Origin: Whitmania pigra
Taxonomy: Eukaryota; Annelida; Clitellata; Hirudinida; Haemopidae
DNA: 64,000 nt
Assembly (NCBI GenBank): GCA_021613335.1
Contig: JAJTWR010000021.1
Coordinates: 3,685,001-3,749,000 of the forward strand
Direction: 5' to 3'
Shown here: positions 38,343 through 51,398 of the stretch, piece by piece
How the letters are laid out: every line of letters begins with the position of its first letter
Numbering within the stretch: position 1 is the stretch's first letter
Translations under genes and position numbers: made by a program
Notes under the pieces: generated by a model
The model's input: only the letters and a program-made list of their open reading frames with translations
Databases searched by the model: none
What the model was told of the DNA's origin: nothing

Positions 38343-39669
38343 TCACGGCTGCCTGCTGTCGAACACATCTTGGACCAGCTGTGGGTCCCCGTACAACCTG
38401 GGATCAGACATAATTAGAGCCGCTCTCTTGTACGAATAGTAGAAGGCCACGCTGACTGCAATTGAAGTTAAAATCTTTAATTAATCTTTAATCTAAAAAA
38501 TAAAAATTAACCAATAAAAAATTATCGAATGAGATGTGAATTCGGAAGCATCTAACTTAACCTAACCTAAGTCACTCTAACGAACGAAATTTAAACACGA
38601 CACACGTTATGAAATGGAAAAAAAAATTTCAAAAATATTTCCTTAGTTTCGGTGCAAATCAATTCACGAAAGATTTTTGACTATTGACGTAAACAGATAA
38701 ATAAAAATGATTTGCAAATATTTATATAATTTAAGAAATGGATAAAAAGTATGAGTATTTTTTTCTGAGTTATGAGGTATTACCTATCCTGTGGATGGCA
38801 TAAAAAGCGGCAAATCCATCGCTCCTCGCATAAAATAACTCCACATACCATGCCTCATTCTGTCAGCAACAGTTAATAGCTTTAAAAATATGTTTATAAA
38901 AAGTAAACAACATTTTATGAGTAAAAATAATGCAATTCATTTTTAAATCCTAATAAAATATTTGAAATCATTAGTTGTCAAAATTTATTGGACGAAAAAT
39001 ATTGAATAAATATAGATGCTTATGAATTTCCTCAAACCACTCACCAGACTCCAGACATGGAGAGCAATGGACATAGTCAAGTATAGAAGAAAAGCTGCAA
39101 TGGCAAATTTAAATTTAGAAATCAACACTGTGACGAGACCAGCCTGAAAGAGTTGCGTGTTAATGAAAAGGATGAAAAGAATTATTCCTGAGAAGAGGAT
39201 GCAGACATCTTGGAAGCTGTTAAAATAATGAAATCAAAGTTTAGACTGGCTCAACAATGTGGTGGAATATAAAATGCATAATGACAATTTACAAAGAACT
39301 GTTTAATTAAGAATAGTCTACATTCAGAGATATTAAACAGAATGCGAGCTCAAAAAACTAAGTTTATGATTGTATGGCATGTACATCATGTTACCTGACA
39401 GGTAATAAACACTACATTTAGATAATGACAGTTGTAAACTCTGATAACGTTCACCATTTTAAAAAGAATTCATCTTATCTGATGAATTATAAGATTGAAA
39501 AAACTAGATTAATTTGAAGAGTTACTTAATATACTCACATGTGGAGTACGAGCATAGTCACATTAGAATAACTGGCCATCATAACAAACGAATTCAATAG
39601 CAGATCTCCCAAAAGAAGCGAATATTGAAAAAATAAAATATATTTATATTTTCCATTCCTAGCTGGCAT
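38343..39669 (-). CDS. TMEM138: TMEM138, ciliary transmembrane protein
   Basis: Four exons right to left: 39539-39669, 39045-39216, 38784-38859, 38343-38455; all junctions in frame; 163 residues against 162 in human. Four hydrophobic segments are visible: FFQYSLLLGDLLLNSFV, CILFSGIILFILFI, IAAFLLYLTMSIALHVW and the segment from GFAAFYAIHRI into VSVAFYYSYKR. Family landmarks are FQDV, NTQLFQAGLV, SKFKF, ALHVW, and the tail SYKRAALIMSDPRLYGD, which matches the human FYKRTAVRLGDPHFY region. TMEM138 is needed for transport to primary cilia; its human gene is mutated in Joubert syndrome. In vertebrates it lies beside TMEM216; here its divergent neighbour is ARF1, 766 bp from ATG to ATG. Splice sites are standard (GTGAGT, GTAATA donors). 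Confidence 0.96.
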
Positions 39670-41580
<1,911 letters not shown>

Positions 41581-42183
41581 GAAGGAGAGTGGTTGGATGG
41601 ATACGGCGTCATTGCCGGAGATGTGCCGGACGTTTGGAGAATTATGTCGTGTCGAGATGTGTAACAATGCACGTAGGCAACTTTTGTGATGATGATGATG
41701 TTGTTGGTGATTCTGACGTTAACTATTTTCGTATCTTACTAGGGAGGATGTTCGAAGCTCTGCTCCTCTACTGAAAATTGTAAATCAATTCCGTTTTTCA
41801 TTCGCACTCGTGTGTGTTTATAAGCAGATCGAGTAAATCGTGTGGGATGCGACGGTCGTAATCTCGTGCTTTGAGGGATGCAACCTTCTTCTGCCTCTGC
41901 GATTTCTTTCGAAGTCTGCATTCGACATTTGCACCGCTCGCTCGGATCCATTTTATGTCGCAGCTACTATCAACGTTTGCCGGCTCTCACGACCGAGGTT
42001 TCTCCTGGTCCACTGTCGATGAACTCTAGGGTTCTTGAACGTTTTCATTTACCGAGTGTTGCATGCTTCTCGATGCGAACGCGATCTTGAACTTTCCCGA
42101 TCATCTTACGGGCTTGCGGGTTGTCGTCCAATTATTTCACTCTTCTCGCCACGAGTAGTGCTATGGAGATTCGATTGTCCACA

Positions 42184-42189
42184 AATAAA
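42184..42189 (+). terminator. Candidate poly(A) signal of ARF1
   Basis: AATAAA about 0.6 kb after the ARF1 stop; the interval between looks like a 3' UTR, with balanced composition and no repeats. Confidence 0.5.
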
Positions 42190-42299
42190 ATTATCACCAC
42201 GCAATCTGGAGAGCGAATGACGAAATATTCCTAGACTATGAGGTGACCCTCGGAAGGTGCATCGATGTGGGGGCGGCTTAGAATTAGTCTGCCTATTTA

Positions 42300-42840
42300 G
42301 TATTTAGTGGTACTTTTATGAGGATTTAAACCTGAGCGGGATTGCGAATGGAGTTTGCTCGGTGGCGTCCGCAAAGTGCGTGAGAGCCGCTTTTTTTTTT
42401 TGAGCTGCTGAAAAAAACGAATTTAATTTAAACTCATTTTGCTTTTTGTTGGGGTGGCAAAAATGCTTCGAATTTTTCCCTATGAGGACAGGAGCCTTGT
42501 CTCTATTTTGTTTATGCTGGGTTCGTAAAGCTCCCGTCTCCAGCAACGACCGATTGAATTTGAATTTACATGTCTTTCGTCTCAGCTAACTCAGCATTGG
42601 AAACCTCGGCACCGATAGTACGTCTACACCGCGACAATGCCTGGGGAAATTCTCCCTTTTCCAAGGTCAAACCATAAGCTTTTGATTTTGACTCCACACT
42701 CTTGAGACCGACAAGCAAGGCGGGTTTTCTGTTCCGCTTAAAGAAATTTTTCGCATTGTTTAGCTCCCCGCCCCTCCCTCTGGTAAACAACGCACCTGAT
42801 ACCAGCGTCCTCGAAAAACAACGATAGGTCAAAAAATGTG
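42300..42840 (-). other. Unexplained compositionally distinct block with open minus frames
   Basis: Two minus-strand open frames, 42566-42832 and 42316-42546, lie end to end but differ by one base in frame. They carry mixed, non-repetitive residues (e.g. KAYGLTLEKGEFPQALSRCR, and LETGALRTQHKQNRDKAPVL), unlike the low-complexity frames nearby. No family recognised. It could be a decayed gene or repeat ORF with a frameshift, or a structured non-coding RNA. Confidence 0.3.
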
Positions 42841-43090
42841 TGGATGATGGATGAGGCTTAGTACATTAAAGTCGAGATTAGGTCGAATTAAACGTAATTC
42901 CGTAGCTTCGGTACTTAATTCCCCCAAATGCATTAGATTTTTTTTTTTTGAGACGGTTTCGTACATCTCTGCCAAAACTAACGAATGGCTGCTTGGCCGC
43001 ATAGTTTGACGCGCATATCCGTCAATATTGGCATCCAATTAGCCCAAAAATAATGATTAGACTGCTTGAAATCACATTAATAACTACAGA

Positions 43091-43246
43091 TTAATGATTA
43101 AATACAAGCACGCTGGAGTCTATTGATCATTGTAATACAAGAGAAAGTCGACATTCAAGTTCATCAAGTTAATGATTAAATACAAACACACTGGAGTCTA
43201 TCGATCATCGTTATACATGAGAAAGTCGACATTCAAGTTCATCATG
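43091..43246. repeat. 78-bp tandem duplication
   Basis: Two direct copies, starting at 43091 and 43169. Both contain TTAATGATTAAATACAA, CTGGAGTCTAT, and GAGAAAGTCGACATTCAAGT; they differ at about half a dozen positions, so the duplication is not very recent. Confidence 0.9.
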
Positions 43247-44273
43247 TAGTGCGATCGATACGCGATAGAATTTGACGAAGAAGCATTCTGACATTCGACA
43301 TCGGCCTCTGCCCAGTTGCTACTTTTGAAACCGCAATCGCGATCATCTGGTGACAAAGTAGGATTGCAATCATCATTTCACGCTGGATTTGGAATCTAAT
43401 CCACCTACTCCAGCACTCGGAGCTGTACTGCATTAAAAATATCGATTATAAAGATGGTTTTTTTAACGTTTAGACGCGCGACAGACATCGAAGATTTAAA
43501 AGAGGCGTCTGTTCAAGGAACTTAATTGCCTTCCATGGCAGAGTTAAATGGACTAATTTTAACTTAAATGGATAAATTTTTATGAACCGACCCGTCAGAC
43601 CAATCTGTACCATCACCCCGAAAAAAAAACTTGGAAATCAAATTAACACCGACTGGGCAATTAAATTTAAACAGGATACATTTTATCCTGAACGTCGTCT
43701 TGCAAATTGCCTCCGAGCAAAGACTATAACGCTTTGTCCATCGCCATCGGCGATATAAAAACCCATCCGGTTGATCTTGCTTCCACTTTCTCGATATCTT
43801 CAGTTTAATCGCGAGAATCTTCCATAGGGAGACTCCAAAGATCAGAGATAAAATTTTTCGCCGATAACAGCGTCGCTTTTGTTCAGTTTTAAGAAATTCT
43901 CGTTCAAGAAAATAGGTAAACGATAAGCAATTTGCAAAATTAATTCAAGAAATAGGAAAGAGTGACATCGAGCCGGTAATGATCCATAGGTCGAATAGAT
44001 AAAGTTCAGTTCAATTTTAAAATCGAATCGGCCAGGACTCAAATGGAGTCAATTTAATTCTCCGCTCGTAACTCCATGTCGCTCTGGGAATCTAAGAATC
44101 GACTAAACTCGCGCCGACCATAGTCTAACGTGGAAAACAGAGAATTTCAAATGCCACAACATAGAATGGCCCTTCGTTTTGCAATTTAGAACGAGGAAAA
44201 ATTCGAGCCGAGCCACTTGTTTATGTCCGGAACTGCTGCTGACGTCTGCCATAAAAATTTAATAAGTAAGATC

Positions 44274-44340
44274 ATGCGCGAAAATAAACTTTTCAATTTA
44301 TGGCTGGCGCAAGTCTCAATTATCATTTTATGTCAAGCTG
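44274..44340 (+). CDS. Candidate orphan first exon encoding a signal peptide
   Basis: ATG at 44274 opens 22 codons to a strong donor (GCTG|GTGAGT at 44341). The peptide has a short polar start with Arg and Lys (MRENKLF), a hydrophobic core (LWLAQVSIIIL) and a small-residue end (CQAG), which is how secretory signal exons look; the phase-1 donor is also common after signal peptides in modular secreted proteins. I found no second exon in the next 2 kb before the microsatellite, so the remainder is missing, very distant, or this is chance. Confidence 0.35.
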
Positions 44341-46250
44341 GTGAGTGTTAATAATTTATTTCGTTTGTTATTTGAAATTCATTTTAGTCAAAAAATTTAA
44401 TTAAAGTCGAAGGAAACCGATTAAGTAGATCCGAAAATTAGAATAATGGCAGCGATATACAAAATGTGATGAGTTTCTAAAAAAAAAGCAAACGACTTTT
44501 TTCCAACTTTAATTTTGTTTATCAGACAAATCTTGTAGAATATTTCGCAATTTCTTTCAATAGCAATCTTTTAGATCTCTGACTTTAATATAATGACGGC
44601 GATGATGTCGGTCGATTTTGCCGATGTCGCCATTACCGAAAGCTATCGATCATTCAATCATTCTCTCAATTAATCAATCAACAACTCGTTCAATCAATCA
44701 ATTGATGACATTCGGGTCCAGATTGAACGTCGAGGCTACGTGACTGATGACGGTCGAGAAAGAAATTTGAGGAGACTGCGTCACAAAAACAAGGCGATAA
44801 TAAAAAAAACTAATGGTCCCAATAGCTGACGATATCACGCTAAAAAACAACAAAAACAACAGCAGCAGCAACACAACAACACTGTTCTTATTTCACAGTC
44901 ACAGTACCCTCCATCACTGAAGAGTCATTCATCTTCATATCTGGACGCTTTTATTTTGATTCTTAGAAAAAAAAAGAGTGCTCCCTAAAAATGGCCAGAT
45001 CTAATAATGCATTTAAATTTTTTATCCTGCCGGAGAGAAGGAGGGAGGGAGGAGATGGATGGATGGAGAGATGGAGAAATGGAGAGAAACAAATTCAATT
45101 CGTCTGACAAGTTGAGTTGCGAAAAAAAAACTTTTGCCAGAAAAGTGAGCAATCAAAGTGTCATAAATAAAACTAGAGATAACAGTACCTCTTATTTTTG
45201 TGTCTTTGTTTTGTATTCTGAAGTATAGCGCGAAATGCAGGAGTCCCTTTTACAGGATAAAATGGAAATGGAATGAATGGTTACTAAAAATGTTTAAAAT
45301 TATTTTGAACAAAATTATGTGTCAAGAAATGAAGTGGGATTTGTACGCGAGACGATGTTTATTCAACGTTGCGTGCTTCTGCAAAATATGGACAATCGGG
45401 ATTTCACTTTTGATTTTATTTTTTTTTATTTATTTCTTTATGTTTCATTTTGAATTGTTACATTTAATAAACTTTCTTTAAAACTAAAACTCAATGACAA
45501 AAATCACCAGCTTCTTTCGTTTCTTTAACACGCGATAATGGCGAGCTTTTCTGGCAGCGTCTTTAGTTTGGATGATGTTCCAGGTTGATAATGATGCATT
45601 TCTATTCAATTTTAACTGTCTTATTTGTATATTAATAATTAATGTTATCAAAAAGTTGTAGTTAAGTAGTTGTGTCTTGAAAAGTCAATATCATTGGTAA
45701 CTCTTTTAAATCTTTAAATATTTCTTTCTATAAAAGCTATAAACAAAACTATCCTGCATCGATTACGGCCGTGAAACAGTAAACACCCACTCCCCAGGCT
45801 GTCCTTGAACCTGGTACTTATGGATCAAAACTGTTAACTGACTAGACATATCGTCGCATAACTCAAATGGCATTGGTAATTAGAACTTTTGATAATGCTA
45901 ATGATAATGCAGCTGGGACATACCATTTCATAGATGGCTTAGTCTACCGGCTAATTAGTTGATTGACTGATTGGTTAGTTACTTGATTGATTAGTTGGTT
46001 AATTGGATGGTTGGTTGGATGTTTCTTCTCCTTCATGATTAACGTATGCTTTTCGGCGAAAAGTTTCGCTCCTTGTAGGCATTTGTGAGGACTTAAAGTG
46101 CAACTTAGGTTGAGCTTTAATCAGTTGAAAATATGGAACAAGGATATTTTCTTTACCTGTCTAAATGATGCATGACAGTTTTCAGTCCGAACAATTAGCG
46201 AAGGAAAGACCAATGACAAATGCTTGGGTAAACGAGTGCGTGGGTTAAGT

Positions 46251-46755
<505 letters not shown>

Positions 46756-47840
46756 TGAGTATCATTTTATTCAGCCCTCAAACATGTTCTAAAATCATAA
46801 TCAGAAAACATCGCCGTAAAATTTAAAGTCCTCAAACGGGCCAAGGACCATAATATGATCCTTTTGAATTCGAATAAAAAGATTAAAATGATAAATGAAA
46901 TTTTCTAAATATTGTCATGGAATATTGAAAATATTATTTTTTGCGTCATCTTCGACCCTTACTTCCGTGTGTTCTCCAGGTACTGTGTTAGAACATGTAT
47001 CTTACATGTATCTATCACTTGTAACACTTTAATGGATATCCACATAAGAAGTCTTCTTGTGTTTTCATGTGCTTTCCAAAAATCCCAGGGCTTCAAAGAT
47101 ACCGCGTTCTTCCAATTCTATAGGAATGCTGCGATCAGCCCTTTCTGTCTCTCCGCATTGGCAATCGGGATGTTTTGTTCCATCCATCTATGAATATCAG
47201 GTTTGTCATATTTTGTCACCTTTAATTCATGCCATCGGTCTAGTCCCATTGCGCCTTAGTACCGTTGGAATTATGGGTTCCAATTTCATTACGTATCCTT
47301 CTCCTTCAGTCGGTTCTCAAGCATTCTTACTACGGCGTCGGATCTTGCGTGGCGCGGACCGTTGGTTCTGTGGCGGTTCTGAATAATGTGACCTAGAGAC
47401 TCTACCTCTTCACACAGCTGGCATAGCAAGCTGTGTTGGCCATTAGATTTTTTCTTGCCAATCGCAGCTTATTGCGAAGGACCACCGCACGAACCCTTAC
47501 GCATCGTGGGAACTTCTGGGTTGGCATCCCGTCAACACCATCAACCAGCCATTCGCTGGGAGCAACGGCATTAATAAAAGATCTTAGGCCGTATCCATCT
47601 ACTGTCTGATGCAGTTGCTCCGCATCAACCACGCGTCGGAGATTTTATGATTCTGCAATCTCTTTGTTGTTGCTCAAGATCATGTCAACGAAGGCGTTGA
47701 AAAGCATAGGAGACATTGGGTCTCCCAGCCTGATTCCACTACCAACCGGAATTGCCTCGCTGAGTCCGTTCTCCATTTTCATGTAAACTTTGCAGTTGCT
47801 TTGCAAACTTGTCTGGTATTTGGTCATCATTGAGGGGGAC
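46756..47840 (-). mobile_element. R2-like non-LTR retrotransposon, decayed copy A
   Basis: Minus-strand pieces of a single element. 47645-47830 is a reverse transcriptase core with VGSGIRLGDPMSPMLFNAFVD, the palm/thumb motif around GxxxGDPxSPxLFN. After an in-frame TAA, 47402-47632 has VVLRNKLRLARKNLMANTA. A frame change then leads to CQLCEEVESLGHIIQNRHRT, the C-terminal zinc knuckle, with the last cysteine replaced by arginine. The part between RT and knuckle is much shorter than in R2-type elements, so there is an internal deletion as well as stops. Low-coordinate end (46756-47050) should be the 3' UTR, sharing ATTTTATTCAGCCCT and CTCAAACGGG with copy B. Confidence 0.75.
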
Positions 47841-48600
47841 TACTGAAACATTTTATTCAGCCCTAAATCTCTTTCTCGAAAAACAGTCAATATAAAACCA
47901 CACCGCGATGTTTAAGGTCCTCAAACGGGTCAGGGATCACCCAAGGACCATGAAATTAAAATGTTGCTATTTACAAATTATTTAAATTATTGTCTGTCCG
48001 TCGACAACCCCGGGACACCCTTTTGTGCCTCCTCCAGGTGCTTAGCTTAAAGAATTTCCAAATCTTGTATGTCTCCAGCAACCTTATGTCTCCATGTCCT
48101 TATTGAGATCCACATAAGGAATCTCCTTGTGACGTCATGCATTTTCCAGAAAAGCCAGGACTCCAAAGAGACTGCCTCCCTCCAGTTAACAACGAATGCT
48201 GTGATGAGCCCTTTCTGTCTCCCTTCACAATGTTTTGGGGAATGAATTGTGTTGCTTCATCCACTTGTGAATATCGGGTCTGTCATACTTGTTGACTTTG
48301 AAACCGTGATTTCTATCCAGTCGAAAGACGTCAGAGATCACTGCTACATCGCAAACGATGTACTCAGATTCATTCCAGGCATATAAGTCAGGAATTCTTG
48401 TTCCAAGCCAAGTTGGAATTCTTGGTTCCAACTTAGTCTAGTACCTTTCCTTTTCAGTGTCGCTTCTAGCATACGGACTATGGAGTCATGTCTTGAATGA
48501 CGAGGGCCATCTGTTGTATGACAATTTTGAACAATGTGACCCAGTGACTCGGCTACCTTACAGCCGGCATCGCAAGCATTGGTCATGCGGTAACTTCTTG
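47841..48600 (-). mobile_element. R2-like non-LTR retrotransposon, decayed copy B
   Basis: Same orientation as copy A and directly abutting it. Minus strand from 48586: CDAGCKVAESLGHIVQNCH, an intact C-x3-C-x7-H-x4-C knuckle, followed by GPRHSRHD. After one frame change, 48225-48431 has RIPDLYAWNESEYIVCDVAV, which fits the PD-x12-14-D core of the restriction-like endonuclease of the R2 group, and continues to the element's C-terminus (DRPDIHKWMKQH and a stop). 47841-48220 is then the 3' UTR and begins ATTTTATTCAGCCCT like copy A. No RT part remains, so this is a 5'-truncated insertion, the usual fate of such elements. Confidence 0.78.
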
Positions 48601-48609
48601 CAGAAGAAT

Positions 48610-48616
48610 TAATACT

Positions 48617-48646
<30 letters not shown>
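48610..48646. repeat. Short (AAT)n array
   Basis: About ten AAT units between R2-like copy B and the end of the pogo-like element; may be part of an insertion target or tail. Confidence 0.9.
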
Positions 48647-48647
<1 letters not shown>

Positions 48648-50295
48648 CCGTATTTTCACCCACATTACAAGCGCGTTATGTTCGATTTTACGTACCGCGC
48701 ACCCCCCTCTCTGCGTGCTATAATCGTATGCGTGTTATGCTAAATTAAATTTACATGAATTTGATTTCTGACCAACAAATATAAAAATTAAATGATAGCA
48801 CTTATTTTTGATTGTTTTTTTAAACTTTAGACTATATTTTTAATTTTTAAATAGTTTATAATTGGTTGGGCGTTAATGCATTGTTCATGAATCGTTAATT
48901 TTTATGAAGTTTTTAAACAATTTATTAATAGACACAATGCACATTCAAAGAATCAATCAGAACACCAATAAGTATTCGTCATCATCAGCTAAGCCTTCAA
49001 ATCCGTCAAAAGTCGAACAGTCTTCATATTCATTTTCGGCTCTTGCTGGATCGCGACACTGTGTCCCATGCTCGTGCAACCCACGTGCCAGGGTCGTAAT
49101 TTGGGAGACGGGGTGGCAGGGAGGGCAAAGGCTCTGACTTTGGTCCAGACCCGAATAAAGTCATCTCTTCATGTTTTGCGAAGTTTGCCTTTTTCTGAAT
49201 TTTGGCTAGAAGCAAAAAAGGTCATCTTCTTCAGCTGCGCAAGGGTTTGCCCCCCTTGGGAAATGCTGAAATGACGTCCTTGCCACGTGCATACTTCAGA
49301 ATACAAGGCCTTCCCGACTCGTCCAGCCTATGTGGGCGTGTTTGCCATTCTGCATCCATTCTTCCCACTCAGACCCGACAATTTGTCAACGATTTGTCGT
49401 TGCAGTTTGGATGTTAGACCATCCGGGATGATTGCAATGTGACATCCGTTTGAGTTGAGCATCTTCTTAACTGACTCCTCTTTGTGAGCAGTCATTGCAT
49501 CCATGATCAACAGCGAGCTTTTTGAAAAGAATCCGCCAGGTCTCCTTTGAAAACATTTCTGACTCCAGAGCTTCATTGCTGTTGTGTCCATCCAGCCATT
49601 TTTGTTGCAGTGAACAACAACGCTAGTTGGGAATTTTTCGCGTGGCATTGTCTCATAAAAATCAATATCGGTTTTAACTTGGTGCCAACCGCAGAGCATC
49701 CAAATATGACGGTGAAACATGTCCGTTCTTGACCAGTTGTTGTTATTGCCACAGTTCTGGCGCCAGATGCTTCCACTGTTCTTCATCAGTGTCATTAACA
49801 TTTCTCGCGCCAATCTCCCAAATTACAAATATGCGAAATTGGTGTATTTTAAAATACCAATAGTCAGGAAACAGTTGTTCTTACTGACAATCAGTTTCTC
49901 TTCATGAATTTTGAGATCCATGAGGGGCCTGCCTCGAAATCTTTAATTTCGATCTCAAGGGCCAACATTCTGGCTTTTAGCTGGATGGCTTTTCGACTTC
50001 TCTTTCTTAGTGCCAAGACTCTAACCTTGGCCATTTCGCATTTTGACCACGGCATGCACGTTTCTCGGATTCAGTTTCTCAAGCAAGCATTCCTTCTTTC
50101 TCCATTCGCGAACCGACACTTCATTGACATTGAACTCCTGCTCTGTTACCTTTGTCTTTTGCCCCAAGAAACGATTGAAGCTTGTGGGCAGCATTGTACG
50201 AGTTAAGTCTATTAGCCATTTTCTCAACAACGTCAATATTTCAACCGAGAGCACTTCTGTACCGGCCGCTCAGCCAATTGAAAATTTTTGACAAC
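48647..50295 (-). mobile_element. pogo/Tigger-like DNA transposon, decayed
   Basis: Minus-strand transposase remains. Around 50,020-50,290 an N-terminal DNA-binding part is split over two frames (e.g. VNEVSVREWRKKECLLEKLN). 49328-49813 is the DDE catalytic region: NKNGWMDTTAMKLWSQKC, then SSLLIMDAMTAHKEESVKK, then IIPDGLTSKLQ, all typical of pogo/Tigger-type Tc1-mariner transposases. Beyond 49330 the C-terminal part is broken by stops. Left end at 48647 starts TACCGTATTTTCACCCACAT, resembling the TACCGTATTTTC... ends I associate with such elements; I could not find the matching inverted repeat at the other side. Several frameshifts mean it is dead. Confidence 0.72.
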
Positions 50296-51362
50296 TTTTA
50301 GATATAATTGTTTTATTTATTACAAACTACTTCAATTAAATATTTTAATATATATAATTTTAATTTTCTGCATTTCTTTCATGTTTTACGTTATGTCGGA
50401 CACTGTGAGGAATTTGTCAATGTTTCTCGATAAATTTGAACTCTGATGATTAAATAACAAATAAATCTAATTAAGATTAATTCTAATTAAAATGTATAGT
50501 TGTGTTACTATTTGTTAAATATCTTTGGCCAAAAGAAAAAAAATGCTTCTATTGGTGCTTGTTATATTATAATAGCTATTATTATAATAATTATTATATA
50601 TTATTATAATTATTAATGTTATGTTAATAATATATTATATTAATAATATAAATAACAAGTTATTATTATTATCTGATAAGAAATAGAAAAAAAATCATCT
50701 CAGTTATGCAAAGGACTATAATCAACTAAATAAATAAATAAATATTATCTGATAAATAAATAAGAAAAATAAACATTAAGAATGAATAATGGAGTAGACT
50801 AAAAAACAAAGACCTTGATCCGCGCTGGATTGACTGATCGAAAGATGGATTGGCGAAGGAACAAATGAATGAACGAATAAACAAGCAGGTAAGGAGAACG
50901 AAACAGGATAAACAGAAGGACAAAAACAAAACAAAGATAGACAGACTGACAAAACAAAGATAAGGACAAGGACAGAGGCAGGGGGTACGCAGGGATATCC
51001 TTGCGGGCTCCCTTAAGCCACGAAGGACACCGAATGAGATCCTAGGGTATCGTTTTTTTTTGTTGCTATGGCAGCGATAAAAAGCCGTGATGGATGGAAG
51101 AGTGTAGAATGAAGTGTAAGGCCAATCATAAGGCTGGGCGGTTTTGAATTGTGGAGACGTGATCCTAACTCACGAGCCATGGGGTGATGGAGGGAATCAC
51201 GGAGTAAGATGGATGGAGGAGTAGGCGGAAACCATGGAAACGTACTCAAACATACGTGATGATAGTCTTTGCATAGGTCGTTATTAATGTTATTATGAAA
51301 AGTTATTTATTTATCGGGATTTATTCATTTATTTAATTATTATTTACAATAATCATAATTGC

Positions 51363-51398
<36 letters not shown>

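Larger units (their letters stand above)
42841..46120. other. Intergenic region right of ARF1
   Basis: No complete gene seen. It holds a 78-bp tandem duplication (43091-43246), a TATAAAA-like box near 43755 without a matching reading frame, and an orphan signal-peptide exon at 44274-44340. The remainder is ordinary AT-rich sequence. Confidence 0.5.
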
